From Deltaproteobacteria bacterium (GTDB lineage: Bacteria; Bdellovibrionota_C; UBA2361; JAAYZI01): 10,870 nt of DNA. A program made the position numbers and the translations under genes. This document shows positions 1 to 6,066 of the stretch, piece by piece (positions within the stretch are counted from its first letter, which is position 1; every line of letters starts with the position of its first letter). Where the stretch lies: NCBI GenBank assembly GCA_012514925.1, contig JAAYZI010000294.1:1-10870 (forward strand). Reading direction: 5' to 3'. Under the pieces are notes generated by a model. It made no database searches. It saw only the letters and a list, made by a program, of their open reading frames with translations, and had not been told where the DNA came from.

Positions 1-760
1 CGAGACCCAATAGGTGTCGCGCTCTAGCGGCTAAGCTTGCTCCTTCTAAAAAAGAATGGCCATCATCGGCGGATCGCTCAAGGGCGTAATAGAGACCGGC
101 CTTAAGCCGCTGCGGCGCATCTGGATTCACGCCCAGACTCAGGGCGATGGCATCCGCAGTAGCGAACCCTACTCCGTGCATTTCATAAGCAAGGATGTAG
201 GGATCCTCTTTTAACACTTCGATGGCACGCGCACCGTAGCGTTCATAAAGGCGGTTGGTTAGTCCTCGCGAGATGTTATGTTCGGCTAAAAAGCGATCAA
301 TTTCAATGCGTTCTCTACGTTCTAGCAGAGCTTGCCGGATCATTTCGGCCTTGCGTTTGCCAAGCCCTGGGACAGTTGTAAGTAGATCTGGATTTTGAAA
401 GATTATTTCCAATGTTTTAGCGCCGAAGGCCGTGACTAGCTTATGGGCGGTTTTAGCTCCGATGCCCTGTATAAAACCGCTTAAATATTTTTTAAGCCCC
501 TCTTCAGAGGAAGGTTCGATCTCTTCTGTCCATCTTGCGGCAAATTGCACTCCAAATTTGGGGTGAGTGACATAACGGCCACGTACCGCCAGATGCGCGC
601 CGGGTTTCGGCTTTAGGCAGGGGCCGGTCACGGTGATCGGGTTAGGCTGTTGATCAACGGAAAGCTGAATGACAGCAAAATTATTCTCGGTGTCGTAAAA
701 AGTGACGCGCTCGACGACTCCGCGCAGCACTTCTTCGCGGACCTCTTCAGATTGGCTCAT
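1..760 (-). CDS. recD2: RecD2-type DNA helicase (RecD/TraA family), N-terminal part, truncated by the window edge
   Basis: The frame is open from the ATG at 760 down to base 2, giving 253 residues with no stop; the rest lies beyond the left edge. The start reads MSQSEEVREEVLRGVVERVT, then an OB-like N-terminal region with FYDTENNFAVIQL (about 21-33) and GRYVTHPKFGVQF (61-73). Helix-hairpin-helix repeats follow: GIGAKTAHKLVTAFG (99-113), VPGLGKRKAEMI (130-141) and HGVGFATADAIALSLG near residue 190. The segment ends with the DDGHSFL motif that precedes the ATPase core. This order is typical of RecD2/YrrC proteins, which are 5'-3' superfamily 1B helicases in DNA repair outside RecBCD. The Walker A ATPase part is not in the window, so activity cannot be judged. 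The gene diverges from hemD with 65 bp between start codons. No strong Shine-Dalgarno site precedes the ATG. Confidence 0.9.
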   Translation of the reverse strand, partial: MSQSEEVREEVLRGVVERVTFYDTENNFAVIQLSVDQQPNPITVTGPCLKPKPGAHLAVRGRYVTHPKFGVQFAARWTEEIEPSSEEGLKKYLSGFIQGIGAKTAHKLVTAFGAKTLEIIFQNPDLLTTVPGLGKRKAEMIRQALLERRERIEIDRFLAEHNISRGLTNRLYERYGARAIEVLKEDPYILAYEMHGVGFATADAIALSLGVNPDAPQRLKAGLYYALERSADDGHSFLEGASLAARARHLLGL

Positions 761-773
761 GAAAGCTTTTCGG

Positions 774-802
774 TTGAGTATTAAATCAATAAGCGCTATT
801 TT
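774..802 (+). promoter_or_regulatory. Possible sigma70-type promoter for hemD
   Basis: TTGAGT (774-779) is followed after 17 bp by TATTTT (797-802), each matching 4 of 6 consensus bases. The expected start would give a leader of under 20 nt before the ribosome binding site at 811-822. The palindrome-like AATAAGCGCTATT (788-800) overlaps the -10 box and could hold an operator. This is inferred from sequence only. Confidence 0.35.
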
Positions 803-825
803 GCGTGTGTAGGAGAGGGGAGTCA

Positions 826-1590
826 ATGTATACAAAGGTAGCTGATTATACTGTGGTAGTTACCCGTCCAGAGGAACAATCCCGGGACTTGCTGGCGCTC
901 CTAAAGGCGCGGGGATTTGATACTGTGGCCTGTCCTACGGTTAAGGTTGAGGGCTTGAATTTAACGCCTGCTCACGAAGGATTGCTCGAGGCTTTGCAGC
1001 AAGGGCGGGTGGATTGGCTTGTATTTTCAAGCGCTAATGGAGTTAGGGAGCTGTTAGAGGCGCAGAAAAAGTTTGGGCACAAACCTGAGATTAAAGTTGG
1101 GGTACAGGTGGCGGTTCAGGGTCGCGCAACTGCGGCTGTTTTTGAAAAGCTGTATGGGCGGGCCCCGGAGTTGGTCCCACAGCGTCAGGTATCGGAAGGT
1201 CTCTTGGAGGAACTGTTGCAGCGAGGCGTTAATGGTCGGCGCATCGTTGCGGTGAAAGGGGCCGACGGCCGGAGCGTACTGTCGGACGGATTGAAAAGCG
1301 GCGGCGCCGAAGTAGAAGAGTTGATTTTGTATCGTACTGTTCCGGTCCAGTTTGAATTGAAGAAGCTTGAGGATTTAATAAGTAAGCGTGGGTCCAAAAC
1401 GGTTTTTTTGTTTTTCTCTCCATCCGCGCTAAAAAGCGTTGCCGCATATAATCATCTGCTGGAGAGGGCAAAGATCGCCGTGATTGGTCCGGTCACCGCT
1501 TCGGCGGCGCGGGAACTTGGATATGAGGTGTTTGTTGAGGCACAAGACCAAAGCGATCAAGGCATTGTGGCTGCTTTGGAGAATGCGTGA
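826..1590 (+). CDS. hemD: Uroporphyrinogen-III synthase
   Basis: Predicted cytosolic enzyme of tetrapyrrole synthesis that cyclises hydroxymethylbilane to uroporphyrinogen III with inversion of ring D. The 254-residue product has the usual length and the two-lobed HemD pattern. VVVTRPEEQSRDLLALL lies near the N-terminus (about 11-27), VDWLVFSSANGVRELL near 64-79, VKGADGRSVLSDGLKSGGAE near 142-161, ELILYRTVP near 164-172, VFLFFSPSALKSV near 193-205, and VIGPVTASAARELGYE near 218-233. HemD is poorly conserved overall, so these motifs and the hemE gene downstream carry the call. The ATG at 826 is preferred over an in-frame GTG at 805 because AGGAG/GGGGAG (811-822) sits just before it. No hemC is visible. 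The next gene, serS, starts about 225 bp downstream, so hemD may be transcribed separately. Confidence 0.9.
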   Translation: MYTKVADYTVVVTRPEEQSRDLLALLKARGFDTVACPTVKVEGLNLTPAHEGLLEALQQGRVDWLVFSSANGVRELLEAQKKFGHKPEIKVGVQVAVQGRATAAVFEKLYGRAPELVPQRQVSEGLLEELLQRGVNGRRIVAVKGADGRSVLSDGLKSGGAEVEELILYRTVPVQFELKKLEDLISKRGSKTVFLFFSPSALKSVAAYNHLLERAKIAVIGPVTASAARELGYEVFVEAQDQSDQGIVAALENA

Positions 1591-1634
1591 GGGCGAGGTT
1601 TGGGTGTTTGATAATTAAGTCAGCACTTAGCTCT

Positions 1635-1743
1635 TACTTGATTTTTGGTATCCGGTAATCGTTCGCGCGTGGAATTGATCATGCAATTTTGTTTTCAGCC
1701 CGGGCGGTAAACTTTCTCCGGAGAAGGTAATATTCATGCGAAC
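1635..1743. repeat. Dispersed intergenic repeat, copy 1
   Basis: The copy starts with TACTTGATT, then GGTATCC-GGTAATCG (1647-1661), a variable stretch, and the conserved core ATTGATCATGCAATTTTG (from 1674) through GGCGGTAA (1703-1710), ACTTTCTCCGGAGAAGGT (1711-1728) and AATATTCATGC to about 1743. The central block is a near-perfect palindrome (9 bp per arm, one pair changed to a G-T wobble). The minus strand holds a short frame from an ATG at 1737 to a stop at 1627 (36 residues) beginning MNITFSGES-LPPGLKTKLHD. Copy 2 lies at 9212-9348 in the same orientation. An in-frame extension upstream to 1818 is not part of the repeat. Whether the frame is translated is unknown. Confidence 0.8.
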
Positions 1744-1748
1744 AGTTA

Positions 1749-1777
1749 TTGATTTTTTAAGAATGCGCTTGTATTTT
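1749..1777 (+). promoter_or_regulatory. Possible sigma70-type promoter for serS-hemE
   Basis: TTGATT (1749-1754) and TATTTT (1772-1777) are separated by 17 bp, about 40 bp before the serS start. It lies immediately after repeat copy 1. Both boxes match 4 of 6 consensus bases. It supports serS-hemE forming their own transcription unit, but there is no direct evidence. Confidence 0.4.
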
Positions 1778-1816
1778 AACGGTGTTAAATAGTTAGATCC
1801 GCGTTTGGAGCGTGAC

Positions 1817-3097
1817 ATGATTGATCTAAATGATGTTCGAGAACGTCCTGAAGCTTATGAACTGGCCTGTGAGGGCAAAGGCATCAAGTTTGACGTCCAG
1901 GGATTTTTAGAGTTGGACCGTCTCTACCGCGCTGCGCGCGCTAAGGCTGAGTCTTTGCGAGCCCAGCAGAATGTGGTCAGTAAGCAGATGCCAAGACTAA
2001 GCGGCGAGGAGAAACAGCAGAAATTGGCTGAGATGAAAAATCTCTCCGTACAATTAAAACAGGAGCAACTTCATCTGCGTGACCTTGAAGATAAGTGGAA
2101 CAGGGATCAACTCTTGATCCCCAGCGTGCCGCTGGCCAAAGTCCCGCTTGGTAAGGATAGCGATGATAATGTTGAGGTACGCCGTTGGGGCAAACTTCCT
2201 GAATTCGGTTTTAAAGAGCGTGACCATGTTGAGCTGGGGCGGCTCTTAGATATCATTGATATTGAACGTGGGGTAAAGATTGCTGGTGCTCGCAGCTATT
2301 TTCTAAAGGGAGACGGCATGCGCTTGGAGCAGGCTGTGCTGGCGCTAGCTATGGACTTGATGCAGCGTAAGGGCTACACCCTGATGGCTTGTCCGCACAT
2401 TGTTAAGTACGACGCTATGATGGGTACTGGCTATTTCCCAGGTGGTGAGGAGATGGCATATCATTTAGATGAGCGTGATGCCGAGTTTTATTTAATCGGC
2501 ACCTCGGAAGTGTCAGTATGTTCATATCACTTAGATGAGATCCTTGAGGCGCACACGTTGCCGCGTCGCTATGCTGGTTTTTCGCCTTGCTACCGCCGCG
2601 AGGCTGGCACGTATGGCAAAGACACTCAGGGGCTTTATCGTATTCATCAGTTTTACAAGGTAGAGCAGGTAATAATCTGCAAAGCTGATGCAGCCGAGAG
2701 CGCCAAGATGCATGCAGAGTTGCTTGCTAATGCCGAGGAGCTGATGCAGCTCTTAGAATTGCCATACCGGGTTGTGGATGTGTGTAGCGGCGATATGGGC
2801 CAGGGGCAGGTTTACAAGAATGATATCGAAGCTTGGATGCCGTCGCGTCAAAGCTGGGGTGAAACTCACAGCTGCTCTACTTTCTATGATTTTCAGGCCC
2901 GGCGTTTGAAGCTTCGTTACCGCGCTGAGGCTGGCGAGACCAAATACTGTCATACCCTTAATAATACTCTAATCGCTTCTCCGCGCATTTTGATTCCTTT
3001 GCTTGAGAATAATCAGAACAGCGACGGTAGCGTTACAGTTCCAAAGGCGCTTCGGCCGTTTATGGGTGGACAGGAGCTGATTAAGGCACAAGCTTAG
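1817..3097 (+). CDS. serS: Seryl-tRNA synthetase, divergent class II type
   Basis: Charges tRNA-Ser with serine in the cytosol (class II aminoacyl-tRNA synthetase). The 426 residues match the family length. An N-terminal arm of two antiparallel coiled-coil helices (about 35-105) is followed by the catalytic core. GTSE (228-231) carries the TxE serine-binding motif. Motif 2 is CYRREAGTYGKDTQGLYRIH (from 258). SCSTFYDFQARR precedes motif 3, which is HTLNNTLIASPRILIPLLE with the conserved Arg at 390. The end is VPKALRPFMGG. Motif 3 has NNTLIASPR where standard bacterial enzymes read NGSGLAVGR, so this belongs to a divergent SerRS branch, but all recognisable catalytic residues are kept. The ATG at 1817 is chosen over the in-frame TTG at 1805 because GGAG (1807-1810) lies 6 nt before it. 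hemE starts 7 nt after the stop, implying co-transcription. Confidence 0.96.
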   Translation: MIDLNDVRERPEAYELACEGKGIKFDVQGFLELDRLYRAARAKAESLRAQQNVVSKQMPRLSGEEKQQKLAEMKNLSVQLKQEQLHLRDLEDKWNRDQLLIPSVPLAKVPLGKDSDDNVEVRRWGKLPEFGFKERDHVELGRLLDIIDIERGVKIAGARSYFLKGDGMRLEQAVLALAMDLMQRKGYTLMACPHIVKYDAMMGTGYFPGGEEMAYHLDERDAEFYLIGTSEVSVCSYHLDEILEAHTLPRRYAGFSPCYRREAGTYGKDTQGLYRIHQFYKVEQVIICKADAAESAKMHAELLANAEELMQLLELPYRVVDVCSGDMGQGQVYKNDIEAWMPSRQSWGETHSCSTFYDFQARRLKLRYRAEAGETKYCHTLNNTLIASPRILIPLLENNQNSDGSVTVPKALRPFMGGQELIKAQA

Positions 3098-3104
3098 CGG
3101 CTTC

Positions 3105-4196
3105 ATGGGTACAATTGTTGCAGAGTCCCTCCTAATTCAGACCTTGCGGGGGCGGCGCGGGTCAAGGCCTCCCATTTGGTTTATGCGCCAAGCTGGAAGG
3201 TACCTGCCTGAATACCGCGAAATCCGCGCTAAGCACAGCATGCTTGAGATTATCAAGACGCCTAAGCTTGCGGCGGAGGTGAGTTTGCAGCCTCTTAGAC
3301 GCTTTGATCTGGATGCGGCCATTATTTTTGCGGATATCTTGAACCCCTTAATTGGGATGGGGCTTGAGGTTGATTTTGTGGCAGGTCAGGGCCCGAGGAT
3401 CTTTAATCCATTGCGCTCAGCCGCAGATGTGGCGGGTTTAAAGATACCACAGGTTATAGAGAACAGCGGCTACACCTTGGAGGCTATTGAGCTTGTGGTC
3501 TCCGAGCTGGATCGTAAGGGAGTGCCTCTGATTGGTTTTTGCGGTGCTCCTTTTACGCTTTCTTGTTACATGATTGAAGGGTGTGGTTCGCGGGGCTCGC
3601 GGGGCTCGCAGGGCTCGCAGGACTTCTCTACGGCCAGAACCTTTTGGAAGAATCTGCCGGAGGCCTGGCGCAGTTTGCAGTTGAAGTTGGTGGAGCTGTG
3701 TGTGGACTATCTTGCGGCTCAGGCCGGGGCGGGGGCTGCCGCGCTGCAGATTTTTGATTCTTGGCTAGGGTTGCTTAATCAGGATGAGTATGTACGGCTG
3801 GTCGAGCCTTATTTAAAGAAGATGATTTCGTTGCTTAAACAGCGCACCAACGTTCCACTGGTGTTTTATTCCACTGGTACTTCGGATCTGTTGGGGTGCT
3901 TATCGGAATTGGGTGTAGACGGGTTGGGAGTGGATGGGAGCTTGCCGTTAAGTGAGGCAGCTCGGCGTTTGGCGCTCCCCCTCCCGCTACAGGGTAATCT
4001 TGACCAGATGTTGCTGGCAGGCGAATGGGAACCGTTGGAGTGTGAGGTCTTCAAGGTCTTGGAAGAGGGGCAGGGACTTTTATCTCACATTTTTAATGTT
4101 GGCCGGGGCATCTTGCCTCACACTCCTCCTGATAATGTAGCGCGCGTGGTGGAGATTGTAAGAGCTTGGAATAGCGGAGCTGCAGGATGCTCGTAG
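3105..4196 (+). CDS. hemE: Uroporphyrinogen decarboxylase with an altered active-site motif
   Basis: Predicted to decarboxylate the four acetate side chains of uroporphyrinogen III to give coproporphyrinogen III, the step after HemD. The 363 residues are slightly longer than usual. MRQAGRYLPEYREIR has the substrate-binding Arg28 and Arg32. IIFADIL carries the catalytic Asp77. GAPFTLSCYMIEG carries the active-site Tyr155. Directly after it, residues 161-172 read GSRGSRGSQGSQ, encoded by four 9-bp tandem units, where homologues have a short GGGSK-type loop. Near the C-terminus, FNVGRGILPHTPP has Arg334 where the family has His in FNLGHG (His339 in the human enzyme). The change requires at least two base substitutions from CAC or one plus a silent change from CAT, so a single read error does not explain it. 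The start matches the family and sits 7 nt after serS without a clear Shine-Dalgarno site, suggesting translational coupling. Confidence 0.95.
   Translation: MGTIVAESLLIQTLRGRRGSRPPIWFMRQAGRYLPEYREIRAKHSMLEIIKTPKLAAEVSLQPLRRFDLDAAIIFADILNPLIGMGLEVDFVAGQGPRIFNPLRSAADVAGLKIPQVIENSGYTLEAIELVVSELDRKGVPLIGFCGAPFTLSCYMIEGCGSRGSRGSQGSQDFSTARTFWKNLPEAWRSLQLKLVELCVDYLAAQAGAGAAALQIFDSWLGLLNQDEYVRLVEPYLKKMISLLKQRTNVPLVFYSTGTSDLLGCLSELGVDGLGVDGSLPLSEAARRLALPLPLQGNLDQMLLAGEWEPLECEVFKVLEEGQGLLSHIFNVGRGILPHTPPDNVARVVEIVRAWNSGAAGCS
3585..3620 (+). repeat. Four tandem 9-bp units inside hemE
   Basis: Units GGTTCGCGG, GGCTCGCGG, GGCTCGCAG and GGCTCGCAG occupy 3585-3620 in the hemE frame, each coding Gly-Ser-Arg or Gly-Ser-Gln. 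The array expands the glycine-rich loop after the active-site tyrosine. The near-identical neighbouring units suggest recent slippage. Confidence 0.95.
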
Positions 4197-4230
4197 AAAT
4201 CTCAGCAGATCTGGATATCTACGTCCTGCA
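4181..4230. other. Long inverted repeat spanning the convergent ends of hemE and the B3/4 gene
   Basis: TGCAGGA (4181-4187), four unpaired bases and CGTAGA (4192-4197) are complementary to TCTACG (4218-4223) and TCCTGCA (4224-4230). This gives a 13-bp stem with one 4-nt bulge and a 20-nt loop. The hemE stop (4194-4196) lies in the stem and the B3/4 stop (4202-4204) in the loop. There is no T-tract on either strand, so it is not a classic intrinsic terminator. It could protect mRNA 3' ends or end both transcripts by another route. Confidence 0.6.
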
Positions 4231-4861
4231 CACCGCCGTGTTCTTTTAATAGATCCCCGAAGAGATGGGCGTACGAATGTAGATCTTCTGTGCTAAGCGC
4301 CTCTTGGGGGGCAAAGATTACTCCTAGCACTGAGCGGGTTGAGGCGCTTAGCTTGGCGAGCATAGAATCTTTCACTGGATTTCCCAGTGGTACTGAATTT
4401 TCTCCTTCATCCCGGCATATGCAAATTAGCCCTGCTAAGTCGATCTCCTGCCCAGCTTCATTAAAGACATACTTTTCGCCGGTTTTGCCGCAACGCAAAG
4501 ATACCGCTTCGCCTGTGATGGCAAGGTCTAAAAGGCTTGCGGGAAGTCCGCTGTAAAGGGAGACATAGTTGTTGATATCCACCAGGTTGTTGATGAAGGG
4601 GAAACGGTCTTCCCTGGCGGCTTGAGCCAGGTACTCGCTAGCAGGCTTATTTCGGCCACTGGGCTTGAACCCACCTCGACGCAATAAGTTTCTGACTGAG
4701 TTTTTAAGGTCAGGAGGAGGGAAATCTTCCTGTTTGCGCCGAGAGACCAGGGCTCTTAGCCGCTCGTCGAGAGGCGTAGGAGAGGGCGAGATCGTTACTC
4801 CACGCGCGCATACGATCCCTGCCGCCAGGCCGTTCGATTTAAGGTGGTTTACGATGTTCAT
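4202..4861 (-). CDS. B3/4-domain protein (resembles the PheRS beta-subunit B3/B4 editing domain)
   Basis: The 219 residues form a stand-alone B3/4 domain, the fold that hydrolyses mischarged Tyr-tRNA-Phe inside the phenylalanyl-tRNA synthetase beta subunit. Visible motifs are VRNLLRRGGFKPSGRNKPASEYL, then FPFINNLVDINNYVSLYSGLPASLLDL, and FNEAGQEIDLAGLICICRDE with VPLGNPVKDS. Free-standing family members are widespread; deacylation of mischarged tRNA or aminoacyl compounds is inferred from homology, not proven. The ATG at 4861 is preferred over an in-frame TTG at 4876, though neither has a clear Shine-Dalgarno site. Its 3' end is 5 bp from hemE, convergent; its 5' end diverges from the srkA-like gene across about 147 bp. 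Confidence 0.85.
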   Translation of the reverse strand: MNIVNHLKSNGLAAGIVCARGVTISPSPTPLDERLRALVSRRKQEDFPPPDLKNSVRNLLRRGGFKPSGRNKPASEYLAQAAREDRFPFINNLVDINNYVSLYSGLPASLLDLAITGEAVSLRCGKTGEKYVFNEAGQEIDLAGLICICRDEGENSVPLGNPVKDSMLAKLSASTRSVLGVIFAPQEALSTEDLHSYAHLFGDLLKEHGGVQDVDIQIC

Positions 4862-5008
4862 GATATAGCCTAACAATATGCGTTTTGCGGGGGAATAGCC
4901 AGCCGGTAGGTGTATAGGCTAGTATGTGAGTGACCTGAGTCTGGTGAAGTGTCCGGGTTATGCGGAGCAGTTACTATTTTTCTGACCTTTTTTAAGAAAT
5001 CGGCCCTG

Positions 5009-6025
5009 ATGAGTGAACTTGACCCCACTCGTTTCTTCTATGAATTAACTCCCGAGCTGATCTTAAGTGCCGTGGAGGAGGCGGGGGTGCGCTGCAGCGG
5101 CCGCATGCTGCAGTTAAACAGCATGGAGAACCGGGTTTATGAGGTTGAGCTTGAGATTGATCAAAGCACATTAAAATCTCGGCATGACGCTTTCCGGGTC
5201 GTTAAATTCTACCGTCCAGGCAGGTGGACGCGCGCTCAGATTGAGGAGGAGCATCGCTTCCTTAAAGATCTGGCCGCAAATGATATTGCGGTGGCGCCGC
5301 CTCTTGAGTTTCCAAGCGATGGGGAGACTCTTCATGCCTTGGGTGACAGTGGGATCTTGTTCAGTGTTTTTCCGAAAATTGGGGGGCGGTTGTTAGATGA
5401 GCTTGACCGCCCCAAGTTGGAGCGGATTGGGCGGACTTTGGCGCGTCTACACTTGGTGGGTGCCATGCGTTTAGCGGAGGCGCGGCTTGCAATTACAGCT
5501 GATAGCTATGGACGCGCTAGCGCAGCGTATCTGCTCTCAACGGAGTTCTTACCGCAGGAAATTCGTGAGCGCTACCATCAGGTCGTAGAAGAGATTTGTG
5601 TGATTACGGACAGGTTGGCGCAGGGGCTGGGGCGACAGCGTGTGCATGGAGATTTTCATTGCGGTAATGTAATCTGGCAAGATGATCAATGTTTGTTAGT
5701 GGATTTTGACGACATGGCGGTGGCACCCTGCGTCCAGGATTTGTGGTTGATTGTGCCGGGCCGTGATGAGGAAGCCTTAAAACAGCGAAACATTCTTTTG
5801 GAGGCGTATTTACAGCTTCGTGAGTTTGATTACGCCGAGCTTGGTTTAATTGAAGCGCTACGTGCGCTACGAATCATTCGTTTTAGCGCATGGATCGCCA
5901 AGCGTTGGGATGACCCCGCATTTAAACGTGTCTTTACGGCGTTTGGCAGCATGCAATACTGGCGCGAGCACCTTATGGCTTTGGAGGAGCAGCTCTGTAT
6001 TTTGCAAGGAGGTAGCTGGGAGTAG
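5009..6025 (+). CDS. srkA: SrkA/YihE-type stress-response protein kinase (aminoglycoside phosphotransferase fold)
   Basis: Predicted cytosolic Ser/Thr kinase of 338 residues (E. coli SrkA is close to 330). LNSMENRVYEVEL (36-48) is the nucleotide-binding loop. VVKFYRPGRWTRAQIEEEH contains the ATP-binding Lys66. HGDFHCGNVIW (213-223) is the catalytic loop with Asp215 and Asn220. LVDFDDMAVAPCVQDLWL contains the metal-binding Asp232. ALRALRIIRFSAWIAKRWDDPAF matches the family C-terminal region. In E. coli, SrkA counteracts envelope and oxidative stress and toxin MazF-linked death; the same role here is inference. The ATG at 5009 fits the family N-terminus (MSELDPTRFFYELTPELI). An upstream GTG at 4949 would add 20 unmatched residues. 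No strong Shine-Dalgarno site precedes either start. It converges on typA with 41 bp between. Confidence 0.92.
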   Translation: MSELDPTRFFYELTPELILSAVEEAGVRCSGRMLQLNSMENRVYEVELEIDQSTLKSRHDAFRVVKFYRPGRWTRAQIEEEHRFLKDLAANDIAVAPPLEFPSDGETLHALGDSGILFSVFPKIGGRLLDELDRPKLERIGRTLARLHLVGAMRLAEARLAITADSYGRASAAYLLSTEFLPQEIRERYHQVVEEICVITDRLAQGLGRQRVHGDFHCGNVIWQDDQCLLVDFDDMAVAPCVQDLWLIVPGRDEEALKQRNILLEAYLQLREFDYAELGLIEALRALRIIRFSAWIAKRWDDPAFKRVFTAFGSMQYWREHLMALEEQLCILQGGSWE

Positions 6026-6066
6026 GCGTTAACTTTGATATTTATCAGGCCTTTGCTTCCGCACCT

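Noticed and set aside
1616..1646. TAAGT-CAGC-ACTTA hairpin followed at a distance by TTTTT after hemD
   Set aside because: The stem is AT-rich with 5 bp, and the T-run lies 12 nt away inside the repeat copy; too weak to call a terminator.
1738..1818. Upstream extension of the short minus-strand frame in repeat copy 1 (63-residue version)
   Set aside because: The similarity to copy 2 ends near the ATG at 1737, and the extension overlaps the serS start and promoter region.
4866..4921. TAGCCTA/TAGGCTA 7-bp inverted repeat upstream of the B3/4 gene
   Set aside because: The arms are 42 bp apart and short; expected by chance in a window of this size.
4949..5008. Upstream GTG start adding 20 residues to the SrkA-like kinase
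   Set aside because: The extra residues have no counterpart in the family and no ribosome site precedes the GTG.
6036..6047. TGATA-TT-TATCA inverted repeat between srkA and typA
   Set aside because: The stem is short and AT-only apart from one pair, the loop is too small, and no T-tract follows, so it does not support a terminator.
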